DNA from: a virus
IMG/VR virus record: IMGVR_UViG_3300023222_000163
Span: 1-25,228 of that record
Direction: 5' to 3' (one strand)
DNA: 25,228 bases
A model generated the notes under the pieces. That model was given only the letters and a program-made list of their open reading frames with translations. It was not told the origin of the DNA and ran no database searches. The stretch's first letter is position 1. Each line of letters starts with the position of its first letter. This document shows, in pieces, positions 15,018 to 21,170 of this stretch. A program made the position numbers and the translations under genes.

Positions 15018-15432
15018 ACCAATCCACCGCGAACTGCATTTCTTTACCTACATCGGGATACTGACTGGGATCGCACACGCGCTCTGTCATACCGACCGGT
15101 TCCCAAGCAAAACCTTGCCGGTGCGGAATGTCAACAAAAGCACAGGCCGCCTTTTCAAGTTCTATATCGGGTTTTGTAATTGGGAACAAAAACGATTCGT
15201 GATGCTCTGCACGAAAAATAAGCTCTCGCCACGACGCAACAAAGCGGCCAAGCTGGCTCGCGTGTGAATAATAACACTCAATAGGATCGCGCTGCGGTAT
15301 GACTAGCAGTACGTCATCCGTTATAGATGAGCCGGTGTGTTGGTACTCCGGCACAAACCCATGATGTTTGAAAAACGACAATACAAACCGGGTTCCTGTG
15401 GATTGAACAGAAAAGACCCTAAAATGTCGCAT
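15004..15432 (-). CDS. Sulfotransferase-like protein (minimal P-loop)
   Basis: A 142-residue protein. Near the N-terminus VFSVQSTGTRFVLSFFKHHG matches the 5'-phosphosulfate loop of sulfotransferases (S/G-x-x-x-S/T-G-T-x-F/W), and VLLVIPQRDPIECYYSHASQ matches the 3'-phosphate motif (R-x-P-x-x-x-x-x-S/Y), with R48-D49-P50 and S56. A helix with W-R-E-L follows as in the family. The protein is about half the usual length, so it may be a reduced enzyme or a kinase-like relative. The likely role is transfer of sulfate from PAPS to a sugar or protein. The ATG overlaps the upstream stop by 14 bp; a GTG four codons earlier is an alternative. Confidence 0.55.
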   Translation of the reverse strand: MRHFRVFSVQSTGTRFVLSFFKHHGFVPEYQHTGSSITDDVLLVIPQRDPIECYYSHASQLGRFVASWRELIFRAEHHESFLFPITKPDIELEKAACAFVDIPHRQGFAWEPVGMTERVCDPSQYPDVGKEMQFAVDWYGDQ

Positions 15433-15880
15433 TGCGTTTCTCACGAATCACAACACGCGCCAAAACTTTCAGGAAATTATTTCGCTGAGTATCATTGAAC
15501 GAATCCCAATTAGGAAAATTGGCAACCAAAGTATTCCAATCCGTATCATCCTGTTCGATTCTCTGCTGATCAGCCGTCCTTTGTGTGGCATCATGAGCAG
15601 ATAACAAAGCGTCAAGGGCTGCGGCTTCGGCACTGGTTAACGCGATTGTAAATTCAAACCGCACTTCCCCAGGTTGTGCAAAATCTTCAAAATATGATCC
15701 ATCCCGTAGCCTTCTGCGGAGGATCAGCCTTGGTTCCGTTGCGGGAGCGCGGACGAATTGATTGATCTTTTCAAAGCCGGCCAAATGCACCTGAATAAAT
15801 GGCAGCGCCGATGATGTTAATTGCTCCGTCAGACGATCGCGATTAAAATTCTTTAGAACGGTTCTTGTATCGGAAACCAT
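15419..15880 (-). CDS. Unknown protein, possible tail-associated
   Basis: A 153-residue protein. The N-terminal third is helical, followed by beta-like GFEKINQFVRAPATEPRLIL and RRRLRDGSYFEDFAQPGEVR; the C-terminal half is helical with WNTLVANFPNWDSFNDTQRN. No family is recognised and there is no signal peptide. It shares one base with the stop of the secreted-protein gene (TAATG) upstream and overlaps the sulfotransferase-like gene downstream. The AGGGA ribosome site before the ATG is acceptable. Its position inside the tail-gene block suggests a virion or virion-modification role; that is context only. Confidence 0.65.
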   Translation of the reverse strand: MVSDTRTVLKNFNRDRLTEQLTSSALPFIQVHLAGFEKINQFVRAPATEPRLILRRRLRDGSYFEDFAQPGEVRFEFTIALTSAEAAALDALLSAHDATQRTADQQRIEQDDTDWNTLVANFPNWDSFNDTQRNNFLKVLARVVIREKRNATF

Positions 15881-16251
15881 TAATTGTCCCTTAGGTTACT
15901 AGGCGCCAGCGGTATCGGGATAAGGGTAGGTGACACGATAATTGTCAGAATGCCAGAGGGCTGTGACGTATCGCCAGTTTTAGGCACCGTTTTTGCAATA
16001 ATTTGATTCGTTCCCACTTGCAAATCGATATCGAGTTGAGTCGCGACACCCGGCGAAATAAATACAGACGGCGTAATCTCCGCATCCAGCAAAACTTCCA
16101 GTCTGATTTCTTCTTGCTCCATCGAAGCGTCGAACGAAGTACCATCTTCATTGAGCGTGGCATTCGTCCACGAGATAGTGTGAACCTCTGCCTGAGCAAC
16201 CGATGCCAGCATGACGATAACTAGAGTTAAACTCCAAAATGTCGTTTTCAT
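15880..16251 (-). CDS. Secreted protein with beta-sandwich-like mature part
   Basis: A 123-residue protein. A clean signal peptide covers residues 1-21 (basic MKTT, hydrophobic FWSLTLVIVMLASV, cut after AQA before EVH). The mature part has alternating strands (HTISWTNATLNEDGTSFDAS, IRLEVLL, TQLDIDLQVG, ILTIIVS) like fibronectin or Ig-like modules, and ends PSNLRDN. It has no Cys. GAGGA seven bases before the ATG is a strong start. Exported phage proteins of this kind may act at the envelope. I do not recognise a family. It shares one base with the next gene (TAATG). Confidence 0.7.
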   Translation of the reverse strand: MKTTFWSLTLVIVMLASVAQAEVHTISWTNATLNEDGTSFDASMEQEEIRLEVLLDAEITPSVFISPGVATQLDIDLQVGTNQIIAKTVPKTGDTSQPSGILTIIVSPTLIPIPLAPSNLRDN

Positions 16252-16271
16252 GGCTATTTCCTCTTTACCCG

Positions 16272-16706
16272 TTATGACAAAGTAAAAATACCAGCTGAGT
16301 TCATCTGAATTGTCATCGTGTTCGTGCCAGTAAGATCGAATCCAGAGGTACTAAGTGTTGAATAGCACAACAGAAACCCTGACGTTGCAGAAACCGATTG
16401 CATGATGTACGCATACTTGATACTGGCAATTGACCCAGTAACAATCCAGTCTGAACTGTCAAACTTGCCATTCTGACCTGAAAGGGCATATGTATTTGAA
16501 CTCAGCGTATTGCCACCAGCAGCATATCCGCCACCGGTAACCTGAGAACCTAACGAGGTGAATATAGATACAGCAGCCGTTAGGATGTTTGCCGATGCAC
16601 CAACTGATTGGAGCGTCAAATTAAAAATTGCACTCGCTAAGTCGAAGTCACCATTGCCAAGATGTATCTTAGCGTTGGGGTTAATTTTCCACGCGCCTGC
16701 TGCCAT
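16272..16706 (-). CDS. Virion-associated phage protein (MAAGAW family, unknown function)
   Basis: A 144-residue protein. The opening MAAGAWKINPNAKIHLGNGD, followed by DLASAIFNLTLQS, then a Gly/Ser/Thr-rich middle with GGGYAAGGNTLSSNTYALSG and the strand SIASIKYAYIMQSV, follows a pattern I recall from many phage structural clusters (A-G-A-W-x-x-x-x-x-A-K-x-x-x-G-N-G). Its role is not established; it is likely a small beta-rich virion component. GAGGA eight bases before the ATG overlaps the end of the methyltransferase fusion gene. It is flanked by genes for that fusion and a secreted protein. Confidence 0.7.
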   Translation of the reverse strand: MAAGAWKINPNAKIHLGNGDFDLASAIFNLTLQSVGASANILTAAVSIFTSLGSQVTGGGYAAGGNTLSSNTYALSGQNGKFDSSDWIVTGSIASIKYAYIMQSVSATSGFLLCYSTLSTSGFDLTGTNTMTIQMNSAGIFTLS

Positions 16707-16710
16707 TTTA

Positions 16711-18234
16711 CTATTCCTCTATTAGATCAAAACCAGCTTCAAGACAATGGGCAATAAGTCCGTCACCGTGAACCTTGATATCCAATTTCCTTATCAATCT
16801 TTGTCGCAAGTCCATAAATTCCTTGCATTGACACAACATCCAGCCATCAACAGCAAATGTCCTGCCGTTATTGGTAATGACTCCAACCCTGTTAATATTT
16901 GCCTTAGAGATGTCGTTCTCTGGCTGATCGTAAGCGTGATGCTCCCGATCACCCATGAAACAACTGTCAAATCCGTAAATTTCAATGTCCCTGAAACCCA
17001 GCATTTGTAAAGCAGGAAGACAACGAAGCATAACAGTTGACCCCCCAGGTATGGGATACCAGTCTTTATACATCTCTCCAACTAATTCATCACAGATTTT
17101 TGTTGAGCGTGGATCACAGTTAGCCTGAAATATGTAAGTCTTTTCTGGGGGTAGCTTATCAATCAAGCCCGGATAAACTTGGGATGCCATCATGTAAGTG
17201 TTCTGCTCATCAACTGGATCGACAAACCTTGAATTAAATTCCCTGGCATCGATCATGAACTGGTTCACAGGCCACAGATCGTGTTCTTTCGCCCACGCAT
17301 AGGTGCCGTTCATGGTGATTATCTTGGCGCCGTTCTTCTTGTGTTCTTGTATTTCATCAACAAAGTCGTTGAGAGATGGGCTTCCTCCAAGAACGACAAT
17401 CTTTTGATCTTGCTGTTCTTCAAACGGGCGTAGCTGTTTCAGGCCCTTACTCAGATTTGTCCTGATCTGACTGAACACTATATCCTCACTGGTGTTCATG
17501 TTCAGTTTGTCAAAAGCAAAGCCCTGATGGCCTGAGACAAGAAAAATAACGTGTTGCTTTAATTCAATAGAACGATGCACGATGACACCGTGCTCGGCAA
17601 ACCTCTTCAACCATTCAGAATAACTTAGGACGGTGAGATGTAGTTCGTCCTTGATGTCTGGATGCTGCCCAAAGTGATCTTTGACAGTAGAAATCTGAAA
17701 AAAGATATTCTCACAAGCCTCGAACATAGTATCCAAAGCATCATCAATCTCCGCCGGCGGTAAGTGCTCCATGACGTCGGTACAAAATCCCCAGTCCGCT
17801 CTCAGTGCTGTCTTCTTAGTGATATCATGTTCGACGAATCTATCGCCAAAATGCTCCTTAACGCCCTCGTCAAGACAGTTCCAGGCAAAATCCATTGGCA
17901 TGACATCAAGTGTCTCGTCCAGTCTCATTGCCGCTCTGCCAGTACCACATCCAAAGTCGATCAGGGACAAATCCTTATGTTCTGGCATGATGTCCCTGAC
18001 GGCCTCAAGAAACATATCAACGCATTCTTCACCGGGAGAAACGACACGATAAGCAGGGACATTCCACACCTTGAGATACTTTTGCTGCTCATCCGAAATA
18101 TCCAACAGTTTTGCAACCTGTCCGCCGTCGAGCTTTTTTATCAGTTTGTTTTTCTTTGTCGGCGTCTCTGACGCCGGGCGAATTAAAACCGTAGGTGAAT
18201 GTCCGACCATTCCAACCTTGCCAGTCTTAGTCAT
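16711..18234 (-). CDS. Fusion: SAM methyltransferase plus DUF115/MptE-like domain
   Basis: A 507-residue protein with two domains. Residues 55-240 are a class I methyltransferase with motif I LIDFGCGTGRAA (G95, G97, G99), a motif IV/post region DVMEHLPPAEID (153-164) and a strand DHFGQHPD. Residues 275-500 match the DUF115/6-hydroxymethylpterin-pyrophosphokinase-like (MptE/Maf) fold: VVLGGSPSL at 280-288, TMNGTYAWAKEHDLWP, FMIDAREFNS (D329), PGGSTVMLRCLPAL and a GFDSCF strand. Relatives act on nucleotide-linked sugars in flagellin or surface glycosylation. The likely role is modification of a glycan or small carrier. It overlaps the preceding 48-residue gene by ATGA and has no Shine-Dalgarno of its own. 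Confidence 0.8.
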   Translation of the reverse strand: MTKTGKVGMVGHSPTVLIRPASETPTKKNKLIKKLDGGQVAKLLDISDEQQKYLKVWNVPAYRVVSPGEECVDMFLEAVRDIMPEHKDLSLIDFGCGTGRAAMRLDETLDVMPMDFAWNCLDEGVKEHFGDRFVEHDITKKTALRADWGFCTDVMEHLPPAEIDDALDTMFEACENIFFQISTVKDHFGQHPDIKDELHLTVLSYSEWLKRFAEHGVIVHRSIELKQHVIFLVSGHQGFAFDKLNMNTSEDIVFSQIRTNLSKGLKQLRPFEEQQDQKIVVLGGSPSLNDFVDEIQEHKKNGAKIITMNGTYAWAKEHDLWPVNQFMIDAREFNSRFVDPVDEQNTYMMASQVYPGLIDKLPPEKTYIFQANCDPRSTKICDELVGEMYKDWYPIPGGSTVMLRCLPALQMLGFRDIEIYGFDSCFMGDREHHAYDQPENDISKANINRVGVITNNGRTFAVDGWMLCQCKEFMDLRQRLIRKLDIKVHGDGLIAHCLEAGFDLIEE

Positions 18235-18377
18235 CGCTGCAAATACTCAAGCAATAGCCAGTCGCCATCCCAACGTTCAGGCAAGGAGGTTTTCGATTCA
18301 ATTCGATGAATTTCACCGCAATGCAAACGGGTTTTGGGATAGACCGGGTTCAGCTTGCAAGCGTGTGTGGGCTTCAT
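18231..18377 (-). CDS. 48-residue unknown protein
   Basis: Short gene encoding MKPTHACKLNPVYPKTRLHC followed by GEIHRIESKTSLPERWDGDW and LLLEYLQR. Cys at 7 and 20 and His at 5, 19 and 24 could hold a metal. It fits the packed operon exactly, sharing one base with the stop of the Ref-type nuclease gene (TAATG) and four with the start of the methyltransferase fusion (ATGA). Tryptophans near the C-terminus suggest a folded domain. No family is recognised. Confidence 0.6.
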   Translation of the reverse strand: MKPTHACKLNPVYPKTRLHCGEIHRIESKTSLPERWDGDWLLLEYLQR

Positions 18378-18790
18378 TATTTCATGCTTATCCAAAGATC
18401 TGTCACCCTCCGGCGGCAGTCAGTTGAGATATCATAATCTAACCACGGGTGTTCGGCAAATTCTTTGATGAGCTGGTCTTGTACTGCTACCAGCACGTGT
18501 TCATGGCCGTACTCATCCTGGAAGGTCCGCTTGCCCATCGTCAGACTCGGCCCCAACAGCCCGGACATAGCCTGCCTGGACCATCCATTGGCTTTCACTC
18601 CCAGGTGGTGCCAATCGCACGATGCATAAGTCTTGTGATGACCCTCGCGGGTAAAGCCTGATGTAACGTGCTGTACGGTCGGCAGACGGGTGCGGTTCAA
18701 AGTGAGCAAACAGGGTATGCACGGCATATGCTCCTTGATGAGTGCCAGTCTACGCTTTTCTGCGGCTGTAGCAGTGGTTTTGCCAACCAT
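18377..18790 (-). CDS. Ref-type RecA-dependent nuclease
   Basis: A 137-residue protein. Cysteines at C24-x-x-C27 (MPCIPCLL), the QHVTSGFTREGHHKTYASC core (residues 40-58) and CDWHHLGV (58-65) reproduce the HNH-like active-site pattern of the phage P1 Ref family (recombination enhancement, RecA-dependent nuclease). Such proteins cut DNA at RecA-bound D-loops. The length is usual for short phage members that lack the P1 N-terminal DNA-binding extension. The ATG shares one base with the upstream stop (TAATG), and AGGG is present. It is flanked by another nuclease gene two positions upstream, so the region serves DNA recombination or processing. Confidence 0.82.
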   Translation of the reverse strand: MVGKTTATAAEKRRLALIKEHMPCIPCLLTLNRTRLPTVQHVTSGFTREGHHKTYASCDWHHLGVKANGWSRQAMSGLLGPSLTMGKRTFQDEYGHEHVLVAVQDQLIKEFAEHPWLDYDISTDCRRRVTDLWISMK

Positions 18791-18972
18791 TACTCACCCT
18801 TAATTTCTATCTGGGCACGATACTTAGTGAGCGTCGGCACCAACTCAACTCTAATTGCTATAGCTTCTGGCGATGGTTTGCTTCTGAGATGCAGAGCATC
18901 CCTGTTTGGCTCGGCCCAGTGGCAAAGACCAAAATCACACAACCATGCCCATCCATATGCTCGTTTACTCAT
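18790..18972 (-). CDS. 60-residue phage-conserved protein of unknown function
   Basis: A 60-residue protein. WLCDFGLCHWAEPNRDALHL is followed by RSKPSPEAIAIRVELVPTLT. The paired C-x-x-x-x-C with W-A-x-P and the KPSPEAIAIRVxLVP block recur in small phage proteins of replication/recombination clusters, without a known function. A strong AGGAGG lies six bases before the ATG, inside the end of the upstream nuclease gene, whose stop it overlaps (ATGA). It shares one base with the Ref-type gene downstream (TAATG). It may be a small beta-rich partner of the neighbouring nucleases, by context only. Confidence 0.7.
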   Translation of the reverse strand: MSKRAYGWAWLCDFGLCHWAEPNRDALHLRSKPSPEAIAIRVELVPTLTKYRAQIEIKGE

Positions 18973-19271
18973 GTCTGTCCTCCTACCTCATAAGATTTAG
19001 TCACAAGCTCTATGGCCTCTTCGGCGCTCGCCACAATTCGGACTTGGCCCTTCCACGAAGATATAAAGTCCTTTTGGGTCTTGGTGGAACGATTATGTTT
19101 GCCGTAGTCGGTGTTGGGGTTTTTGCATTCGATGTAGAAGTTTCTGCTTCGAAATCCAACAGAGAGGTCCACGGGAGATCCAACAACCAAGACGTCGCAT
19201 CCGATTTGTCTGAGCGCATCAATAATCTCCTGCTGGTTGTGGTCGGTCTGCAGTGCGAAGCGGGGTTTCAT
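18969..19271 (-). CDS. VRR-NUC-like PD-(D/E)xK nuclease
   Basis: A 100-residue protein with the order of a small restriction-endonuclease fold: an N-terminal helix with QQEIIDALRQIGCD (possible E15), G-S-P-V-D-L (D35) and Y-I-E-C-K (E48, K50), then KTQKDFISSWKGQVRIVAS with a Q in the next helix. This matches VRR-NUC / Holliday-junction-resolvase-type proteins common in phages. It likely resolves or trims branched DNA. It overlaps the upstream gene by 4 bp, starts after AAGG, and its end supplies the ribosome site for the 60-residue gene. Confidence 0.8.
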   Translation of the reverse strand: MKPRFALQTDHNQQEIIDALRQIGCDVLVVGSPVDLSVGFRSRNFYIECKNPNTDYGKHNRSTKTQKDFISSWKGQVRIVASAEEAIELVTKSYEVGGQT

Positions 19272-19594
19272 TCTGCTGCCTTCATCATGTATTTCTCGCT
19301 GCTCTTATCGGTTCTGTACTTTTCTACCGCAGCAAACAGTATCTGCATCTTTAAGCGTGCGGCCTCCCAGTCTCCATAACGGTTTTCTTTTTCCAGCACC
19401 GCGTCCGTATATCTGGTTTGTCTTTTAACCCACGCATCCCGTTCTGGAACGGTCTTAATGTGTTCTGGGGCATCAGGATAAAGCAATGCGTATACGCCCT
19501 TTACGTAATCATCTGCGGTCGCTTGTTTGCCTCTGAGGTTTCCATAATCGGCCCTTCGATTCAAGGCATCTTCAAGTTGTTTATCAATGTCCAT
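19268..19594 (-). CDS. 108-residue helical protein of unknown function
   Basis: The start MDIDKQ (19594) is chosen because its A is shared with the stop of the upstream 51-residue gene (TGATG); a longer frame from a TTG at 19696 would bury that gene. The protein is helical and charged: LEDALNRRADYGNLRGKQAT, DDYVKGVYALLYPDAPEHIK, then YTDAVLEKENRYGDWEAARL and KMQILFAAVEKYRT. The YGD and ENRYGDWEAARLKM motifs are familiar from phage early clusters but have no established function. It overlaps the VRR-NUC-like gene by ATGA. Co-expression with the nucleases is likely. Confidence 0.7.
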   Translation of the reverse strand: MDIDKQLEDALNRRADYGNLRGKQATADDYVKGVYALLYPDAPEHIKTVPERDAWVKRQTRYTDAVLEKENRYGDWEAARLKMQILFAAVEKYRTDKSSEKYMMKAAE

Positions 19595-19749
19595 CAGCGC
19601 GGCAGCCACCAAATGAATACGATAGTTGGGACTGGGCAGAAATACAAGAACCGTGACCGATGATCCCAATAGAAACCAATCCATAAATCGTACCAAACAA
19701 ACTTCACACCAATGAACCGTCGGCGTGGACGTTCGTCATAGTCACTCAT
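19594..19749 (-). CDS. 51-residue aromatic-rich phage protein
   Basis: A 51-residue protein beginning MSDYDERPRRRFIGVKFVWY, followed by DLWIGFYWDHRSRFLYFCPV and PTIVFIWWLPR. The D-L-W-I-G-x-Y-W-D and L-Y-x-C-P-V-P patterns recur in small phage proteins of unknown function. It is beta-rich and unusually aromatic, but shows no true membrane helix because charged residues interrupt it. AGAGG eight bases before the ATG decides the start; the frame is open for 13 more codons upstream. It shares one base with the next gene (TGATG). Confidence 0.7.
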   Translation of the reverse strand: MSDYDERPRRRFIGVKFVWYDLWIGFYWDHRSRFLYFCPVPTIVFIWWLPR

Positions 19750-19763
19750 TAGAATAACCTCTG

Positions 19764-20063
19764 CTATCCGCTCGGCAACGACCAACAATGCTCAGGGCGA
19801 TTGTGGGGACCATTGCGCTGCGTATTGAGCTTCTGTAACAGGCCGCGCTTGGTCAGGTTCGAAAGCGCACGGCGGATTGATGTAATCGGCCAATGCTTGT
19901 CATACATATACCGAACATGAGCTTCAATTTCTGATGGCGTCCAATTGATTCTCACGCCTAGCTTTATAAATGCCATAATCAGTTCATCCTGCGTTTTGGC
20001 CTTCCTCTCGTACTTATCCAGTACCTGGCCGCTAACCTCGGATGTATTGTGATAATGGTTCAT
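19764..20063 (-). CDS. Winged-helix-like DNA-binding protein (probable)
   Basis: A 99-residue protein. After a flexible N-terminus, helices containing TQDELIMAFIKLGVRINW, PSEIEAHVRYMYDKHW and the pair ITSIRRALSNLTKRGLLQKL build a helix-turn-helix, with a short basic wing after it (NTQRNGPHNRPEHCW). The TSIRRALSNLTKRGLL stretch is a good recognition-helix/second-helix pattern of winged regulators or replication adaptors in phages. It could control early genes or load a helicase. It overlaps the zinc-ribbon gene by 4 bp (ATGA). Its first codons MNH resemble the start of the micro-ORF at 20262. Confidence 0.65.
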   Translation of the reverse strand: MNHYHNTSEVSGQVLDKYERKAKTQDELIMAFIKLGVRINWTPSEIEAHVRYMYDKHWPITSIRRALSNLTKRGLLQKLNTQRNGPHNRPEHCWSLPSG

Positions 20064-20085
20064 GTCGTGTGTTCGTCGTGGTCTA
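20055..20085. repeat. Gene-edge repeat, copy 1 (3' edge)
   Basis: 31 bases with 27 identical to 20254-20284. It spans the last nine codons of the zinc-ribbon gene (V-D-H-D-E-H-T-T) and the first codons M-N-H of the next gene. The equivalent at the other copy is I-D-H-Y-E-Y-I-T followed by M-N-H. Confidence 0.6.
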
Positions 20086-20221
20086 CGTCGCTACAGTCCT
20101 GTTCAAACTCCAAAACCTCACCGCACTCACAAATCGTGTATGCGCCAATTCCTCCTGCTGCCAGCCCATATCCATGATAGTGCTTGTTACTTTTACATTT
20201 CACGCAGCACAAGTGACTCAT
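20060..20221 (-). CDS. 53-residue zinc-ribbon protein
   Basis: A 53-residue protein. MSHLCCVKCKSNKHYHGYGL has a C-V-K-C knuckle, and TICECGEV supplies the second Cys pair, so one zinc site is expected. The tail is acidic (EFEQDCSDVDHDEH). AAGGA eight bases before the ATG decides the start. It overlaps the winged-helix-like gene by 4 bp. Its 5' and 3' edges are nearly the same as those of the neighbouring 133-residue gene, although the bodies are unrelated. Function unknown; small zinc ribbons often bind nucleic acid or partner proteins. Confidence 0.7.
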   Translation of the reverse strand: MSHLCCVKCKSNKHYHGYGLAAGGIGAYTICECGEVLEFEQDCSDVDHDEHTT

Positions 20222-20262
20222 TCGCGTGGTCCTTTCTCGTCAGTCTGTCTTAAATGGTTCAT
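20218..20262 (-). CDS. 14-residue micro-ORF bridging two genes
   Basis: Encodes MNHLRQTDEKGPRE. It starts on the stop of the 133-residue gene (ATGA) and ends on the start of the zinc-ribbon gene (ATGA). It contains the AAGGA ribosome site of that next gene. The peptide L-x-Q-T-D-E-K-G also occurs in the micro-ORF at 20653-20715. It could serve to couple translation rather than to make a working peptide; a chance open frame over a conserved ribosome site is possible. Confidence 0.3.
   Translation of the reverse strand: MNHLRQTDEKGPRE
20229..20253. repeat. Gene-edge repeat, copy 1 (5' edge)
   Basis: 25 bases, 24 identical to 20667-20691. On the minus strand it reads TTAAG, one variable base, then CAGACTGACGAGAAAGGAC, ending in the ribosome site eight bases before the zinc-ribbon start. 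Confidence 0.7.
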
Positions 20263-20284
20263 GTGATGTATTCGTAGTGGTCTA
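20254..20284. repeat. Gene-edge repeat, copy 2 (3' edge)
   Basis: Partner of 20055-20085 (27 of 31 bases). It covers the last codons of the 133-residue gene and the M-N-H start of the micro-ORF, directly abutting the 5' edge repeat at 20229-20253. Confidence 0.6.
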
Positions 20285-20660
20285 TGGCATCGACCTTTTT
20301 CTGCCAGAGCTGCCAGTATTCTTCACGGACGCTGCGCCCAAAATCTGTGACAACAACATCAATGCTTGTGAATGGCCCGCCGTTCAGCATTCCTTTGCCC
20401 TGATGCCGATTAACTCCGTACTCGATAAGTCCAAGAGCGGCCAACTTATCGTAGTACCGCCGCCAATTGTCGGGCTCACACTCAGCTTTGCCCATTGATA
20501 TTACGCCGTTAGGGATGACCATCCCAGACTTAGTAGCGCCAGCAAACAAGCCAAGAAAACACGTTTTCAAACTGAAAGACTCGCCTTCATTCGGGAACTC
20601 ATTGATCTCTGTGAGTGCCTGGTCGGTCGTTTCGCATACATTAAGTTCTATGTCAGCCAT
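20259..20660 (-). CDS. 133-residue unknown protein, possible winged helix
   Basis: The sequence contains a helix EPDNWRRYYDKLAALGLIEY followed by a loop GVNRHQGKGMLNGGPF and a strand IDVVVTDFGRSVREEYW. Helix, then glycine-rich wing, then strand is reminiscent of a winged helix. AAGGA stands seven bases before the ATG. No named family is recognised. It follows the 20-codon micro-ORF (8 bp overlap) and precedes the 14-codon one (ATGA). The repeated 5' edge sequence and the 3' edge are shared with the next gene. Confidence 0.65.
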   Translation of the reverse strand: MADIELNVCETTDQALTEINEFPNEGESFSLKTCFLGLFAGATKSGMVIPNGVISMGKAECEPDNWRRYYDKLAALGLIEYGVNRHQGKGMLNGGPFTSIDVVVTDFGRSVREEYWQLWQKKVDAIDHYEYIT

Positions 20661-20715
20661 GATGCTGTCCTTTCTCGTCAGTCTGACTTAAGTTGTAACT
20701 CATGTCTTTATCCAT
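20653..20715 (-). CDS. 20-residue micro-ORF before the 133-residue gene
   Basis: Encodes MDKDMSYNLSQTDEKGQHHG. A GGAAGAG site lies upstream of the ATG, and the stop overlaps the start of the 133-residue gene by eight bases. It shares L-S/R-Q-T-D-E-K-G with the micro-ORF at 20218-20262 because both contain the same 25-base repeat in the same frame. Translation is plausible but unproven. Confidence 0.35.
   Translation of the reverse strand: MDKDMSYNLSQTDEKGQHHG
20667..20691. repeat. Gene-edge repeat, copy 2 (5' edge)
   Basis: Partner of 20229-20253, with one mismatch in 25 bases. It ends in the AAGGA ribosome site of the 133-residue gene. Confidence 0.7.
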
Positions 20716-20740
20716 AGTTATGACTCTTCCCTTATCGGTC

Positions 20741-21139
20741 TTATGGCCGGCTGTCTTGTTTGTTTTCCTGTTCGTTGTTAACAGATGCATGCCAATTCGC
20801 ACAACAAGCAGCAGTTGTAATTATGTGATGAAGATATTTGTCATGGTCGCCATACCTGTTGGCCTGTGTTGCCTTTACTGATACATAGGCAATCAGCCAC
20901 ATCCAGTCCTCTGCCGACTTTTGTGCATCGTGACCTTTCGGCCATTTCTCTCGTTGGTGTGCAGCCTCACGGACAACAGCGTCACGGAAGTTGTTTAGCT
21001 CCGGCGTATTCAACAACGTATCCAAACGCGAATGTTCAGCAAGCAATGTCTCAATACGACTAACCGCCCACTCTGGTTCGTTCACACAAAGTTCACGAAG
21101 CGAGCATGGATTGCCATCTAAATCTTGATATTCACTCAT
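20741..21139 (-). CDS. 132-residue phage protein of unknown function
   Basis: The start MSEYQDL is preferred because GAGGA lies five bases before its ATG and the upstream micro-ORF stop overlaps it; a start six codons earlier (21157) lies inside that micro-ORF. The protein is helical: RELCVNEPEWAVSRIETLL, a heptad stretch LAEHSRLDTLLNTPELNNFR, then REAAHQREKWPKGHDAQKSA, EDWMWLIAYVSVKA and the HHIITTAACCANWH end. The motif EDWMWLIxYxxxKA with a YLHHxxTxAAxxxNWH end is that of a widespread phage/prophage group without established function, sometimes compared with MazG-like helical proteins. No nucleotide-pyrophosphatase ExxE set is clear. Confidence 0.72.
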   Translation of the reverse strand: MSEYQDLDGNPCSLRELCVNEPEWAVSRIETLLAEHSRLDTLLNTPELNNFRDAVVREAAHQREKWPKGHDAQKSAEDWMWLIAYVSVKATQANRYGDHDKYLHHIITTAACCANWHASVNNEQENKQDSRP

Positions 21140-21170
21140 GACTGTCCTCATCCTCATTTGTCCTATTCAT
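21132..21170 (-). CDS. 12-residue micro-ORF before the 132-residue gene
   Basis: Encodes MNRTNEDEDSHE. It begins on the stop of the preceding 107-residue gene (TAATG) and ends overlapping the next start by eight bases. It contains the GAGGA ribosome site of that gene. Probably a translational bridge or a chance frame. Confidence 0.25.
   Translation of the reverse strand: MNRTNEDEDSHE

Noticed and set aside
19594-19696. Extended start of the 108-residue gene from a TTG at 19696, giving a membrane-like N-terminus
   Set aside because: The extension is the antiphase of the well-formed 51-residue gene, whose stop overlaps the internal ATG as TGATG.
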